Positions 14,885-24,164 of a DNA stretch of 64,000 bases are shown here, in pieces. Origin of the DNA: Actinomycetes bacterium (GTDB taxonomy: Bacteria > Actinomycetota > Acidimicrobiia > Acidimicrobiales > RAAP-2); contig JAJZDI010000001.1 in assembly GCA_021806045.1 (NCBI GenBank), positions 194,518 to 258,517 on the forward strand, given 5' to 3'. Within the stretch, counting starts at the first letter, position 1, and each line of letters starts with the position of its first letter. The notes under the pieces are model-generated. The model was given only the letters and a program-made list of their open reading frames with translations. It was not told the DNA's origin and searched no databases. The translations under genes were made by a program, and so were the position numbers.

Positions 14885-14904
14885 GAACAGGGGACGCCCA
14901 CGCC

Positions 14905-15183
14905 ATGCCTCGCAGCCTGAAGAAGGGTCCGTTCGTCGACGACCACCTGTTGAAGAAGGTGGACGCCCTGAACGAGGCCGGAGACAAGCGGGTGATCAAG
15001 ACCTGGTCACGGCGCTCGACGATCATCCCCGACATGGTCGGCCACACCATCGCCGTCCACGACGGGCGCAAGCACGTGCCCGTCTACGTCACCGAGTCGA
15101 TGGTCGGCCACAAGCTGGGCGAGTTCGCTCCCACGCGGACGTTCAAGTTCCACGCTGGCCAAGAGCGGGCGGGGAGGCGCTGA
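14905..15183 (+). CDS. rpsS: 30S ribosomal protein S19
   Basis: Small-subunit head protein that partners S13 and contacts the intersubunit bridge, 92 residues. The ATG at 14905 starts [18 protein letters not shown], the family N-terminus; longer in-frame readings are unlike S19. Its stop overlaps the rplV ATG (TGATG). Confidence 0.97.
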   Translation: MPRSLKKGPFVDDHLLKKVDALNEAGDKRVIKTWSRRSTIIPDMVGHTIAVHDGRKHVPVYVTESMVGHKLGEFAPTRTFKFHAGQERAGRR

Positions 15184-15860
15184 TGCCCGGGGCCAAGACG
15201 AACGAGCGGCCCGGCACCCGGGCCGTCCTCCGCCACAGTGGCATGTCGGCCACCAAGGCCCGGCAGGTCCTCGACCTGATCCGGGGCCTTCCTGCCGACC
15301 GTGCCGCCGAGATGCTGGCCACCACCGACCGCGAGGCGGCCCGGGTCATCGGCAAGGTGCTGGCCTCGGCGGTGGCGAACGCCGTCCACAACGACTTCCA
15401 GTCGGCCGACGAGCTCTACGTGTCCGCCTGCTACGCCGACGAGGGCGCCACCCTCAAGCGGTGGCGTCCCCGTGCCCGCGGTCGTGCCACCCGCATCCGC
15501 AAGCGCACCACCCACATCACGGTGATCGTCAGCCGGATGTCGGACGAGCAGATCGCCCGTCGCCAGGCGGCCCGCAACGCGGCCACCGCCCAGCGCTCGC
15601 GCCGGGTGGCCGGTTCGCGCCGCCGCCGGGCTGCCGAGGCGGCATCCAGCGCGCCGGCGGCCCCCGTCGAGGAGGCCACCACCGACGCCATCGAAGCCGG
15701 GGCGGAAGCCACCGGTGCCGTCGAGGCGGAGGTCGTCGAGGTCGACGTCACCGCTGCCGACGAGACGGAGGCGGGCGAGGAGGCAGCAGCCGAGGACGGC
15801 GCCGCCGAGCAGACGGGCGAGGAGACCGGTGGCGAGGCCGCCGAGGAGAAGGGCGAGTAG
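15183..15860 (+). CDS. rplV: 50S ribosomal protein L22 with long acidic tail
   Basis: L22 spans the large subunit and forms part of the exit tunnel. Residues 1-118 are an ordinary L22 core (MSATKARQVLDLIRGL, LKRWRPRARGRATRI, KRTTHITVIVS). They are followed by a basic linker (about 125-150) and an Ala/Glu/Thr-rich acidic tail to residue 225, which doubles the usual length of about 115. The tail is in frame, keeps the codon style of the operon and ends 0 bp before rpsC, so it is not a frameshift artefact. A GGGGAGG SD precedes the ATG. Confidence 0.96.
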   Translation: MPGAKTNERPGTRAVLRHSGMSATKARQVLDLIRGLPADRAAEMLATTDREAARVIGKVLASAVANAVHNDFQSADELYVSACYADEGATLKRWRPRARGRATRIRKRTTHITVIVSRMSDEQIARRQAARNAATAQRSRRVAGSRRRRAAEAASSAPAAPVEEATTDAIEAGAEATGAVEAEVVEVDVTAADETEAGEEAAAEDGAAEQTGEETGGEAAEEKGE

Positions 15861-16859
15861 ATGGGCCAGAAGGTCAACCCCTACGGCTTCCGGCTGGGAG
15901 TCACCACCGACTGGAAGTCGCGCTGGTTCGAGGAGCGCAGCTACCAGGACTTCGTCGTCGAGGACTGGAAGATCCGCGACTACCTCATGTCGCAGCTCGA
16001 GACGGCGGCGGTCAGCCGCATCGAGGTCGAGCGGACCCGTGACCGGATCCGGGTCGACATCCACACGGCCCGGCCCGGCATCGTCATCGGCCGGCGCGGG
16101 TCGGAAGCCGACCGCCTGAAGAAGAAGATCGAGGAGATCACCGGCCTCAACAACCGGATCCAGCTCAACATCCAGGAGATCAAGCAGCCGGAGCTCGACG
16201 CCGCCCTCATCGCCCAGGGGATCTGCGACCAGCTCGCCCGCCGGGTCGCCTTCCGCCGGGCGATGAAGCGTGCCATCCAGACAGTCCAGAAGGCCGGGGC
16301 CATCGGGGTCCGGGTGCAGTGCTCCGGCCGCCTCGGCGGCTCGGAGATGGCCCGCAAGGAGTCCTACCGCGAGGGCCGCGTACCGCTCCACACCCTCCGG
16401 GCCGACATCGACTACGGCTTCCGCGAGGCGAAGACCACCTTCGGGCGCATCGGCGTGAAGGTCTGGATCTACAAGGGCGACATCCTGCCCTACAAGGTCT
16501 CGACCGAGGAGAAGATCACCCGTGAGGCGGCCATGGCCGTCGGTGAGACGTCGGGCCAGGCGGCAGCGCCGGGACCGCGCCGGCTCATCACCGCCGGCGG
16601 CGGCCGCCGCCGGGCTGAGCAGGGTGCGCCCGGGAGCGTGGTCACCGTCGAGCCGGGAGCGGCCGAGCCGGCCGAACCGGTCGAGGTGGCCGGAGGCGCC
16701 GAGGTGCCCGCGGAGCTGGCCGACCGCCCGCCCGCCGACATCGTGGCCGCACCTGCCGAGCCGGACGAGCTGGAGCGCATCCTGAGCGAGGACGAGGAGA
16801 TCGAGCGGCGCACGCGCGATCACCACGAGACCCCGCACTTCCGCAAGGAGGTGGACTGA
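15861..16859 (+). CDS. rpsC: 30S ribosomal protein S3 with C-terminal extension
   Basis: Forms the mRNA entry channel of the small subunit with S4 and S5. The core (residues 1-215) has the N-terminal [12 protein letters not shown], the KH domain with G77-R-R-G80 and the C-terminal domain ending [13 protein letters not shown]. Residues 216-332 are an extra, Ala/Pro/Glu-rich segment with a short Arg patch and a charged end ([18 protein letters not shown]). The family is usually 210-280 residues. The ATG directly follows the rplV stop and the SD GGAGAAGGG lies in rplV. Confidence 0.97.
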   Translation: MGQKVNPYGFRLGVTTDWKSRWFEERSYQDFVVEDWKIRDYLMSQLETAAVSRIEVERTRDRIRVDIHTARPGIVIGRRGSEADRLKKKIEEITGLNNRIQLNIQEIKQPELDAALIAQGICDQLARRVAFRRAMKRAIQTVQKAGAIGVRVQCSGRLGGSEMARKESYREGRVPLHTLRADIDYGFREAKTTFGRIGVKVWIYKGDILPYKVSTEEKITREAAMAVGETSGQAAAPGPRRLITAGGGRRRAEQGAPGSVVTVEPGAAEPAEPVEVAGGAEVPAELADRPPADIVAAPAEPDELERILSEDEEIERRTRDHHETPHFRKEVD

Positions 16860-16860
16860 G

Positions 16861-17298
16861 ATGCTCATGCCCCGCAAGGTCAAGCACCGCAAGCAGCAGC
16901 GCGGCCGGATGACCGGCGCGGCCAAGGGCGGCACGTCGGTCAACTTCGGCGACTTCGGCATCCAGGCCCTCGAGCCGGGCTGGCTCACCGCCCGCCAGAT
17001 CGAGGCAGCCCGAATTGCCATGACCCGGCACGTCCGCCGTGGCGGCAAGGTGTGGATCCGGGTGTTCCCCGACCGGCCCGTCACCCAGAAGCCCGCCGAG
17101 ACCCGCATGGGATCGGGGAAGGGCAACCCGGAGCACTGGGTGGCCGTGGTCAAGCCCGGTCGCGTGCTCTTCGAGCTGGCCGGCGTCGACCAGGAGTTGG
17201 CCCGGGCGGCCATGGAGCGGGCCATCCAGAAGCTCCCCTTCAAGGCGAAGTTCGTCGTCCGGCCCGGGACGCACGGCACCCCGGAGGTGAACGTCTGA
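16861..17298 (+). CDS. rplP: 50S ribosomal protein L16
   Basis: Binds the tRNA acceptor regions on the large subunit and is a late assembly protein. The length is 145 residues; two Met codons (16861 and 16867) are possible starts, the second giving the classic [14 protein letters not shown] near-perfect SD AAGGAGGTGG precedes both. Conserved blocks are [17 protein letters not shown] and [18 protein letters not shown]. Confidence 0.97.
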   Translation: MLMPRKVKHRKQQRGRMTGAAKGGTSVNFGDFGIQALEPGWLTARQIEAARIAMTRHVRRGGKVWIRVFPDRPVTQKPAETRMGSGKGNPEHWVAVVKPGRVLFELAGVDQELARAAMERAIQKLPFKAKFVVRPGTHGTPEVNV

Positions 17299-17765
17299 TG
17301 GCAACCGCCGCCGAGATCGCCGGCCTCGACCCGGACGAGCTGGCCAGCCGGGTCGACGAGACCCGCCGGGAGCTCTTCAACCTGCGCTTCCAGCTGGCCA
17401 CCGGCCAGCTGGACGACCCGACCCGTCTCAAGTACGCCCGCAAGGACATCGCCCGCCTGCTCACCGAGTTGCGGGCCCGCGAGATCGCCGAGGCCGAGGG
17501 CCTGACTCTCGAGGAGCTGCCGGCCCACCGTGCCGCCGCCCGCCAGCAGGCGGCCGACGACGCGGCCGGGTTCGTGCGTACCAGCCCTGACGACCGCCGG
17601 GCGCGGCGCCGGGCCGAGCGCGAGGCGGCCCGGGCCGAGGCCGAGGAGGCCGAGGGCGCAGAGGACGAGATCGCCGAGGACGAGGTCGACGAGGTCGACG
17701 AGGACGTCGAGGCCGGTGGCGAGCCCACCGAGGCCGCGGACGGTGTGGAGGATGACGAGCGATGA
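17298..17765 (+). CDS. rpmC: 50S ribosomal protein L29 with acidic tail
   Basis: L29 sits beside L23 at the exit-tunnel mouth. Residues 1-67 match the normal two-helix L29 ([36 protein letters not shown]). The protein then runs on to residue 155 with an Arg/Ala helix-like stretch (98-115) and a strongly acidic end (116-155), more than twice the family length. The ATG overlaps the rplP stop and has a GGAGGTGA SD. The end overlaps rpsQ in ATGA, so the tail is translated unless the annotation of the stop is wrong. Confidence 0.95.
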   Translation: MATAAEIAGLDPDELASRVDETRRELFNLRFQLATGQLDDPTRLKYARKDIARLLTELRAREIAEAEGLTLEELPAHRAAARQQAADDAAGFVRTSPDDRRARRRAEREAARAEAEEAEGAEDEIAEDEVDEVDEDVEAGGEPTEAADGVEDDER

Positions 17766-18040
17766 GCGACGACGTGCAGACCGAGGCCCGTCCGAACGGG
17801 CGCAAGGTGCGTGAGGGCACCGTCGTGTCCGACCGCATGGAGGCCACCCTGGTGGTGGCCGTCGTCGAGCGGGTGCGCCACCCGCGTTACGGCAAGACGG
17901 TCCAGCGCACCAAGCGCCTCTACGTCCACGACGCCGAGAACGCCGCCAAGGTGGGGGACCGGGTCCGCGTCATCGAGACCCGGCCGCTCTCCAAGCTGAA
18001 GCGGTGGCGGCTGGCCGAGATCCTGGAGCGTGCACGATGA
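17762..18040 (+). CDS. rpsQ: 30S ribosomal protein S17
   Basis: Primary 16S rRNA-binding OB-fold protein, 92 residues with a short N-terminal extension ([15 protein letters not shown]). Core blocks are [18 protein letters not shown] and [18 protein letters not shown]. It overlaps rpmC upstream and rplN downstream, both by four bases (ATGA). Confidence 0.97.
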   Translation: MSDDVQTEARPNGRKVREGTVVSDRMEATLVVAVVERVRHPRYGKTVQRTKRLYVHDAENAAKVGDRVRVIETRPLSKLKRWRLAEILERAR

Positions 18041-18405
18041 TCCAGCAGGAGTCCCGACTCCGGGTGGCCGACAACTCGGGCGCCAAGGAGGTCCTCTGCA
18101 TCAAGGTGCTCGGAGGGTCCCGCCGGCGCTACGCGTCGATCGGTGACATCTTCGTCGCCACCGTGAAGGACGCCATCCCCGGTGCCGCCGTGAAGCGCGG
18201 CGACGTGGTGAAGTGCGTCGTGGTGCGGGTGAAGAAGGAGAAGCGCCGCCCGGACGGCAGCTACATCCGCTTCGACGAGAACGCCGCCGTCCTCATCAAC
18301 GACCAGCAGCAGCCCCGCGGGACCCGCATCTTCGGCCCCGTGGGCCGCGAGCTCCGGGACAAGCGCTTCATGCGCATCGTCTCGCTGGCACCGGAGGTGC
18401 TCTAG
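18037..18405 (+). CDS. rplN: 50S ribosomal protein L14
   Basis: Large-subunit interface protein and site of bridge B8, 122 residues, exactly the family length. The ATG at 18037 starts [18 protein letters not shown]; it overlaps the rpsQ stop. The stop is immediately followed by the rplX ATG, whose SD (GGAGGTG) lies in the end of rplN. Confidence 0.98.
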   Translation: MIQQESRLRVADNSGAKEVLCIKVLGGSRRRYASIGDIFVATVKDAIPGAAVKRGDVVKCVVVRVKKEKRRPDGSYIRFDENAAVLINDQQQPRGTRIFGPVGRELRDKRFMRIVSLAPEVL

Positions 18406-18711
18406 ATGCGTATCCGCAAGGGGGACCGTGTGCAGGTCCTGACGGGCAAGGACCGCGGCAAGCGCGGCGAGATCGCCCGGGTCTTCCCGGCCGAGGGGAA
18501 GGTGATCGTCGAGGGCATCCACGTGGCCAAGCGCCACGCCAAGCCGACGAACGCCACCATGCAGGGGGGCATCATCGACAAGTTCATGCCGCTCTCCGCG
18601 TCGTCGGTCGCCATCATCTGCAGCTCGTGCGGGCCGACCCGCATCGGCGTGCGGATCGACGACCAGGGGCGCAAGCTGCGCGTCTGCCGGAAGTGCGGAG
18701 CCGACCTGTGA
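18406..18711 (+). CDS. rplX: 50S ribosomal protein L24
   Basis: Assembly-initiator protein at the exit-tunnel rim, 101 residues. It has the KOW motif [17 protein letters not shown] and four cysteines arranged as CSSC and CRKC near the C-terminus, a zinc-binding form. The end overlaps the rplE GTG (GTGA). Confidence 0.97.
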   Translation: MRIRKGDRVQVLTGKDRGKRGEIARVFPAEGKVIVEGIHVAKRHAKPTNATMQGGIIDKFMPLSASSVAIICSSCGPTRIGVRIDDQGRKLRVCRKCGADL

Positions 18712-19289
18712 GCACGACCACCACCACCACCACCACCACCCGTCCCCGCCTGAAGGAGCGCTACGACCGCGAGGTCCGGGCCCAGCTCCTCGAGCAGCTG
18801 GGGCTCGACAACATCATGCAGGTGCCCCGGCTGACGAAGATCGTCGTCAACATGGGCGTCGGCCGGGCCACCCAGCAGCAGTCCCTGATCGAAGGGGCCG
18901 TCCGCGACCTGGAGACGATCGCCGGCCAGAAGCCGGTGGTCACCCGGGCGAAGAAGTCCATCGCCGGGTTCAAGCTGCGCGAGGGCCAGGCCATCGGGGC
19001 CAAGGTCACCCTGCGCGGCGACCGTGCCTGGGAGTTCTTCGACCGCCTCCTCTCGATGGCCATCCCCCGCATCCGGGACTTCCGGGGCCTGTCCCCCCGG
19101 TCGTTCGACGGCCACGGCAATTACACCTTCGGCGTGACCGAGCAGCTGATCTTCCCGGAGATCGACTACGACCGCATCGACACCACCCGCGGCATGGACA
19201 TCACCATCGCCACCACCGCACGCACCGACGAGGAGGGCCGGGCCCTGCTCGCCGCCTTCGGCTTCCCGTTCCGACAGGAGAACCAGTAA
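18708..19289 (+). CDS. rplE: 50S ribosomal protein L5
   Basis: Binds 5S rRNA and the P-site tRNA, 193 residues. The GTG overlaps the rplX stop. Right after the start come nine threonines encoded by ACG and eight ACC codons, then the normal N-terminus ([14 protein letters not shown]). Family blocks are [29 protein letters not shown] and [13 protein letters not shown]. The Thr run is a triplet repeat, so length changes in it would keep the frame. Confidence 0.97.
   Translation: MSTTTTTTTTTRPRLKERYDREVRAQLLEQLGLDNIMQVPRLTKIVVNMGVGRATQQQSLIEGAVRDLETIAGQKPVVTRAKKSIAGFKLREGQAIGAKVTLRGDRAWEFFDRLLSMAIPRIRDFRGLSPRSFDGHGNYTFGVTEQLIFPEIDYDRIDTTRGMDITIATTARTDEEGRALLAAFGFPFRQENQ
18717..18740 (+). repeat. 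ACC triplet repeat (8 units) at the start of rplE
   Basis: Eight consecutive ACC codons encode most of a nine-threonine run at residues 3-11 of L5. It is a simple sequence repeat and a likely site of in-frame length variation. Confidence 0.9.
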
Positions 19290-19293
19290 CCCC

Positions 19294-19479
19294 ATGGCGA
19301 AGAAGGCTCTGATCCAGAAGCAACAGCGCACCCCCAAGTTCAAGGTGCGCGGCTACACCCGGTGTCGCCGGTGCGGGCGGCCGAAGGCGGTGTTCCGCAA
19401 GTTCGGCCTGTGCCGGATCTGTCTGCGCGACATGGTGCACGCCGGAGAGATCCCCGGCGTGACCAAGGCGAGCTGGTGA
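19294..19479 (+). CDS. rpsZ: 30S ribosomal protein S14, zinc type
   Basis: Short, zinc-binding (C+) form of S14, 61 residues. The CRRC and CRIC pairs form the zinc site. It begins [20 protein letters not shown] and ends GVTKASW, the type Z ending. An AGGAG SD precedes the ATG at slightly long spacing. It lies between rplE and rpsH as in most Gram-positive spc operons. Confidence 0.98.
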   Translation: MAKKALIQKQQRTPKFKVRGYTRCRRCGRPKAVFRKFGLCRICLRDMVHAGEIPGVTKASW

Positions 19480-19495
19480 GGGAGGGGCGAGCACG

Positions 19496-19900
19496 ATGAC
19501 GATGACCGACCCGATCGCGGACATGCTCACCCGCATCCGGAACGCCAACACGGCCCACTTCGACTCGGTGACCATGCCGGGTTCGAAGCTGAAGGAGTCG
19601 CTGGCCGCCATCCTCAAGGAGGAGGGGTACATCGCCGGCTACGAGGTCAGCGACGATCCCGGCAAGCCGGGCAGGCGCTTGGAGATCACCATGAAGTACG
19701 CGCCCGACCGCACCCGGACCATCTCCGGGATCAAGCGGGTGTCCAAGCCCGGCCTGCGCATCTACGCCCGTGCCGACTCGATGCCCCGCGTCCTCGGCGG
19801 CCTCGGGGTGGCCGTCGTGTCCACCAGCAAGGGGTTGATGAGCGACCGCGAGGCCCGCAAGCGCCACATCGGCGGGGAGGTGCTCTGCTATGTCTGGTGA
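19496..19900 (+). CDS. rpsH: 30S ribosomal protein S8
   Basis: Central-domain 16S rRNA-binding protein, 134 residues; in E. coli it represses the spc operon. The N-terminus is [15 protein letters not shown], and the C-terminal core is [19 protein letters not shown] and [20 protein letters not shown]. An SD GGGAGGGG precedes the ATG (a second Met follows at residue 3). A 75-bp gap with no gene separates it from rplF. Confidence 0.98.
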   Translation: MTMTDPIADMLTRIRNANTAHFDSVTMPGSKLKESLAAILKEEGYIAGYEVSDDPGKPGRRLEITMKYAPDRTRTISGIKRVSKPGLRIYARADSMPRVLGGLGVAVVSTSKGLMSDREARKRHIGGEVLCYVW

Positions 19901-19975
19901 CCTGCGGACCACGACGGCCCCGGTGGTGGTGGCGCCGTCGGCGCTCCCGGCGCCGTCCGGTGGAGGTGATCGCTG

Positions 19976-20518
19976 ATGTCCCGCATCGGACGTGCCCCCA
20001 TCCCCGTGCCCAGCGGCGTCACGGTGACCGTCGGCGACGGGAACACGGTGACGGTGAAGGGGCCCCAGGGCGAGCTGTCGCGCTCCCTGCCCGACGTGGT
20101 CTCGGTGCGGCCCGACGGCGACATCCTGGTCGTCGAGCGGGCTGACGACCAGCGCCGTAGCCGTGCCCTCCACGGCCTGGCCCGATCGCTGGTGGCCAAC
20201 ATGGTCACCGGCGTGACCGCCGGGTTCACCAAGGAGCTCGAGATCGTCGGCGTCGGCTACCGGGCCGTCCCCAAGGGACCCGAGGCCCTCGAGCTGGCCC
20301 TCGGTTTCTCGCACCCGGTGAACGTGACGGCGCCCCCGGGTGTGACGTTCGAGGTCCCGAGCGCCACCCGGATCGTGGTGAAGGGGATCGACAAGGAGAA
20401 GGTGGGCCAGGTGGCCGCGGACATCCGGAAGATCCGCAAGCCGGAGCCCTACAAGGGCAAGGGCGTCCGCTACGCGGGCGAGCGGGTCCTGCGCAAGGCC
20501 GGAAAGGCAGCGAAGTGA
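19976..20518 (+). CDS. rplF: 50S ribosomal protein L6
   Basis: Near the factor-binding site of the large subunit, 180 residues, normal length. It begins [18 protein letters not shown] and ends with the loop [13 protein letters not shown]. The SD GGAGGTGAT is close to a full anti-SD match. Its stop overlaps the rplR start. Confidence 0.98.
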   Translation: MSRIGRAPIPVPSGVTVTVGDGNTVTVKGPQGELSRSLPDVVSVRPDGDILVVERADDQRRSRALHGLARSLVANMVTGVTAGFTKELEIVGVGYRAVPKGPEALELALGFSHPVNVTAPPGVTFEVPSATRIVVKGIDKEKVGQVAADIRKIRKPEPYKGKGVRYAGERVLRKAGKAAK

Positions 20519-20883
20519 TGGCACGATCGACCGACCACAAGGTCGCCCTGCGCAAGCGTCGGCACACCAGGGTCCGCAAGCGGATCACCGGGACGGCGGC
20601 GCGCCCACGGCTGGCCGTGTTCCGCTCCAACAAGCACATCACCGCCCAGGTCATCGACGACGACGCCGGCCGGACCCTGGCCGCCGCCTCGACCGTCGAG
20701 GCCGAGTTGCGCGGCACGCCGGGCGGCAACGCCGCCGCCGCCGCTGCTGTCGGCGCCCTGGTGGCCCGGCGGGCGAAGGACGCGGGCGTGACCACCGTCG
20801 TGTTCGACCGGGGCGGCTTCGCCTACCACGGGCGTGTCGCCGCGCTGGCGGACGCCGCCCGCGCCGAGGGACTGGAGTTCTGA
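20518..20883 (+). CDS. rplR: 50S ribosomal protein L18
   Basis: 5S rRNA-binding protein, 121 residues. The ATG at 20518 overlaps the rplF stop (TGATG); a GTG one codon upstream is an equal alternative. Conserved blocks are [29 protein letters not shown] and [20 protein letters not shown]. Confidence 0.97.
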   Translation: MARSTDHKVALRKRRHTRVRKRITGTAARPRLAVFRSNKHITAQVIDDDAGRTLAAASTVEAELRGTPGGNAAAAAAVGALVARRAKDAGVTTVVFDRGGFAYHGRVAALADAARAEGLEF

Positions 20884-20887
20884 GGAC

Positions 20888-21436
20888 ATGAGTGACCTGC
20901 AGTACGAAGAGCGGACCATCCGGGTGAACCGGGTGGCCAAGGTGGTCAAGGGTGGCCGCCGGTTCTCCTTCGCCGCCCTCATGGTGGTCGGCGACGGCAA
21001 CGGCCGGGTCGGCCTCGGCTACGGCAAGGCCAAGGAGGCCGGGCTCGCCGTCCAGAAGGGCATCGAGGAGGCTCGCAAGAACATCTTCGAGGTGCCCCTG
21101 GCCGGATCGACCATCACCCACCCGGTGCTGGGCGAGAGCGGTGCCGGCCGGGTGCTCCTCAAGCCGGCCGCCCCCGGTACCGGGGTCATCGCCGGTGGTG
21201 CCGCCCGGGCCATCCTCGAGATGGCCGGCATCCGCGACATCCTGGCCAAGTCCCTGGGCTCCTCCAACGGGATCAACGTGGCCCATGCCACGATCGCCGG
21301 ACTCAAGGCCCTCAAGCGGCCCGACGAGGTCGCCGCCCTGCGGGGCAAGGACGTCGACGAGGTGGTGCCGGGCGGGGTGCTCCGTGCCTACCGCGAGCGT
21401 CGCCGTGAGGCCGACCTGTTCACCGAGGTCCGATGA
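20888..21436 (+). CDS. rpsE: 30S ribosomal protein S5
   Basis: Decoding-fidelity protein and part of the mRNA entry helicase, 182 residues. The ATG at 20888 (SD GGAG and GAGG nearby) gives the family N-terminus with [18 protein letters not shown]. The double-stranded-RNA-binding fold has [15 protein letters not shown] and the S5 C-terminal domain [17 protein letters not shown]. The end overlaps rpmD in ATGA. Confidence 0.98.
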   Translation: MSDLQYEERTIRVNRVAKVVKGGRRFSFAALMVVGDGNGRVGLGYGKAKEAGLAVQKGIEEARKNIFEVPLAGSTITHPVLGESGAGRVLLKPAAPGTGVIAGGAARAILEMAGIRDILAKSLGSSNGINVAHATIAGLKALKRPDEVAALRGKDVDEVVPGGVLRAYRERRREADLFTEVR

Positions 21437-21660
21437 CGATGACTGCTGAGACCACCACCGGCTGGCTCCGGGTCACCCAGGTCCGCTCGGCCATCGGGAC
21501 CAAGCCCAAGCACCGGGGGACGCTGCGCGCCCTCGGGCTCCGGGGGATCGGGCGCACCAACGTGCTGCCCGACCGGCCCGAGATCCGTGGGATGCTGGCC
21601 CGTGTCCCCCACCTCGTCGAGGTGGCCGAGGCGACCGAGGACGAGAGAGGTGCGCGATGA
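21433..21660 (+). CDS. rpmD: 50S ribosomal protein L30
   Basis: Small large-subunit protein, 75 residues. A short N-terminal addition ([10 protein letters not shown]) precedes the core [21 protein letters not shown], which is the L30 signature. It overlaps rpsE upstream and rplO downstream (ATGA at both junctions). Confidence 0.97.
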   Translation: MTMTAETTTGWLRVTQVRSAIGTKPKHRGTLRALGLRGIGRTNVLPDRPEIRGMLARVPHLVEVAEATEDERGAR

Positions 21661-22145
21661 AGGTCCATGATCTCCGACCGGCGCCCGGTTCGACGCGCCC
21701 GCGGCGCCGTGTGGGGCGGGGCATCGCCGGCAAGGGCGGCAAGACCGCCGGCCGCGGCACGAAGGGCCAGGGAGCCCGCGACACGATCCCCGTCGGGTTC
21801 GAGGGCGGCCAGCTGCCTCTGATGCAGCGGATCCCGAAGCTGCGCGGTTTCACCAATCCGTTCCGGGTGACCTACACCCCGGTGAACGTCGGCTCGCTGT
21901 CTCGTATCGAGGGCGCCGCCGCCGACCTGGACGCCATGGTGGCGGCCGGGCTCGCCCGCAAGGGCGCCCTGGTCAAGGTGCTCGGCACCGGCACGGTCGA
22001 CCGTGCCCTCAGCGTCGAGGCCCACGCCTTCTCCGCCTCGGCCGTCCAGGCGATCACCGCCGCCGGTGGCACGACCACCGTGGTCCCCCTTCCCTTCGGC
22101 CACGGGCGGCCGCCGGCGCAGGGCAACGCCCTGACCAACCGCTAG
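21657..22145 (+). CDS. rplO: 50S ribosomal protein L15
   Basis: Late assembly protein of the large subunit, 162 residues. The N-terminal glycine/arginine-rich extension (RVGRGIAGKGGKTAGRGTKG) and the C-terminal domain (VNVGSLSRIEG onward) are typical. It overlaps rpmD by four bases and is followed after 42 bp by secY, the usual order. Confidence 0.98.
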   Translation: MKVHDLRPAPGSTRPRRRVGRGIAGKGGKTAGRGTKGQGARDTIPVGFEGGQLPLMQRIPKLRGFTNPFRVTYTPVNVGSLSRIEGAAADLDAMVAAGLARKGALVKVLGTGTVDRALSVEAHAFSASAVQAITAAGGTTTVVPLPFGHGRPPAQGNALTNR

Positions 22146-22187
22146 CAGTAGCATCTCCCTGCCCGCCGCCCGCGTCGAGGAGCGACC

Positions 22188-23480
22188 GTGCTGACCAGCC
22201 TGGCCAACATCTTCCGTATCCCGGACCTTCGCAACAAGGTCGTCTTCACGCTGGTCGTCATCGCGCTCTACCAGTTCGGTGCGAACGTCCCGTCGCCCTA
22301 CGTCGACTTCACCCAGATCCAGAAGCTGACGGCCAACCAGGGCTCGGCCGGCGTGCTCGGCTTCCTCAACCTGTTCTCCGGCGGCGCACTGACGCGCCTG
22401 GCCGTGTTCGGGCTGGGCATCATGCCCTACATCACCTCGAGCATCATCATCCAGCTGCTCACCACGGTGATCCCCAAACTGGAGCAGTGGCGCGACCAGG
22501 GTGCGGTGGGGCAGAAGAAGATCACCCAGACCACCCGCTACCTGACGGTGGCCCTCGCCCTCATGCAGTCGACCGGCCTCGTGTACGTGTTCCACACCAA
22601 CGCCGGCAACCTCCTCGGCACGTCCCAGACCATCGACCTCATCCTCCACTACTCGATCTGGCGGGCCGCCTTCATCGTCATCACCCTCACGGCCGGCACC
22701 GCGTTCGTCATGTGGCTGGGCGAGCTCATCACCCAGCGGGGTGTGGGCCAGGGCATGTCCATCCTCATCTTCGCCAACGTGGTGGCGGGCATCCCCACCG
22801 GCCTGCACGCCGTGCTCCTGGAGGGCGGCCGCCTCAAGTTCGGGGTGATCATCCTGGTGTCGCTGGTGCTCCTGGTGGTGATCGTCTTCGTCGACCAGGG
22901 CCAGCGCCGGATCCCCGTCACCTTCGCCAAGCGGGTCGTCGGCCGGAAGATGTACGGCGGCTCGAACACCTACATCCCCCTGAAGGTCAACCAGGCCGGC
23001 GTCATCCCCATCATCTTCGCCAGCTCGGTGCTCTACATCCCCATCCTGCTGTCGAACATCATCCCGGCCAAGGGGTTCATCAGCTGGGTGAACCGCAACG
23101 TCACCCCGACGTCGCTCTTCTACATCCTCAGCTACTTCCTCCTCATCCTCCTGTTCACCTTCTTCTACGTCTACGTCGCCTTCGACCCCCACCAGCAGGC
23201 GGACATCATCCGCAAGCAGGGCGGCTACATCCCCGGGATCCGGCCCGGCCAGCCCACCGAGCGCCACCTGGCCCACATCCTCAACCGCATCACGTGGCCG
23301 GGGGCCCTCTTCCTCGGCATGGTGGCCGTGGTCCCGTCGCTCCTCATGCACTTGTGGAACATCAACAACTACCCGTTCTACGGCACGACCCTCCTCATCG
23401 CCGTGGGTGTGGCGCTCGAGACCATGAAGCAGATCGACAGCCAGCTCATGATGCGGAACTACGAGGGCTTCCTCAAGTAG
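22188..23480 (+). CDS. secY: Protein translocase channel subunit SecY
   Basis: Ten-helix channel of the Sec translocon in the cytoplasmic membrane; it exports unfolded proteins with SecE, SecG and SecA. The length is 430 residues. The GTG start has a GAGGAG SD at 22177-22182. Seen are the plug/pore region FSGGALTRLAVFGLGIMPYI, RGVGQGMSILIFANVV, the cytosolic SecA-contact loop QRRIPVTFAKRVVGRKMYGG, and the C-terminal RNYEGFLK. It would export the signal-peptide proteins of this window (the giant protein and the lipase). Confidence 0.98.
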   Translation: MLTSLANIFRIPDLRNKVVFTLVVIALYQFGANVPSPYVDFTQIQKLTANQGSAGVLGFLNLFSGGALTRLAVFGLGIMPYITSSIIIQLLTTVIPKLEQWRDQGAVGQKKITQTTRYLTVALALMQSTGLVYVFHTNAGNLLGTSQTIDLILHYSIWRAAFIVITLTAGTAFVMWLGELITQRGVGQGMSILIFANVVAGIPTGLHAVLLEGGRLKFGVIILVSLVLLVVIVFVDQGQRRIPVTFAKRVVGRKMYGGSNTYIPLKVNQAGVIPIIFASSVLYIPILLSNIIPAKGFISWVNRNVTPTSLFYILSYFLLILLFTFFYVYVAFDPHQQADIIRKQGGYIPGIRPGQPTERHLAHILNRITWPGALFLGMVAVVPSLLMHLWNINNYPFYGTTLLIAVGVALETMKQIDSQLMMRNYEGFLK

Positions 23481-24164
23481 GTGGTACCTGGCGCGAGGCT
23501 CGTCGTCCTCGGCAAGCAGGGGGCCGGGAAGGGCACGCAGTGCGTGCGCCTGTCGCACCACTACGTCGTGCCGCACGTCTCGACGGGCGACATGCTCCGT
23601 GCCGCCGTCAAGCAGGGCACGCCCCTCGGGCGCAAGGCCAAGGACCTGATGGACCGGGGTGAGCTCCTGGGCGACGACCTCATCATGGAGATGGTGGGGG
23701 AGCGGCTGTCCGACGGCGATGTGCGGGCCCGGGGGTTCGTCCTCGACGGGTTCCCCCGGACCGTCCGCCAGGCCGAACTGCTGGCCGAGGTCCTGGCCCC
23801 CATCGACATCGACCTGGCCGTGGACATCGACGTCCCCACCAACCAGGTCCTCCGCCGCCTGGCCGCCCGCCGGGTGTGCGTCGACTGCGGGGCCAACTAC
23901 TCGCTGTCGCAGCCCCCGCTCATCAACTGGACGTGCGACGTGTGCGGCGGTGAGGTGGTCCAGCGGCCGGACGACACCGAGGAGGCGATCTCCCGGCGTC
24001 TCGAGCTCTACGAGCGCCAGACGGCCCCCCTCATCGAGTGGTACGAGGACCGCAGCCAGCTGGCCACCGTCAACGGCTCGGGTGCGCCCGACACCGTCAC
24101 CAGGCGCATCCTGCGGGCGGTGGAGGACCGCCGCGACCAGCGCGGCGGTCGGAGGATCCGGTGA
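23481..24164 (+). CDS. adk: Adenylate kinase, zinc-LID type
   Basis: Interconverts ATP + AMP and 2 ADP in the cytoplasm. The 227-residue length is that of the long form. The P-loop is GKQGAGKGTQ (residues 11-20), followed by STGDMLR, GFVLDGFPR and the LID with C133, C136, C152 and C155 that bind zinc. The GTG start directly abuts the secY stop. The secY-adk-map-infA order is the standard Gram-positive arrangement. The basic C-terminal tail (RRDQRGGRRIR) is a small extra. Confidence 0.97.
   Translation: MVPGARLVVLGKQGAGKGTQCVRLSHHYVVPHVSTGDMLRAAVKQGTPLGRKAKDLMDRGELLGDDLIMEMVGERLSDGDVRARGFVLDGFPRTVRQAELLAEVLAPIDIDLAVDIDVPTNQVLRRLAARRVCVDCGANYSLSQPPLINWTCDVCGGEVVQRPDDTEEAISRRLELYERQTAPLIEWYEDRSQLATVNGSGAPDTVTRRILRAVEDRRDQRGGRRIR

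Noticed and set aside
15660-15860. Possible frameshift causing the acidic tail of L22
   Set aside because: The tail ends in a stop that directly abuts the rpsC ATG with a proper SD, and L29 and S3 carry comparable tails.
15084-17528. An 814-codon reverse frame opposite rplV-rpmC
   Set aside because: Spans five real genes on the other strand and shows only shadow-type composition.
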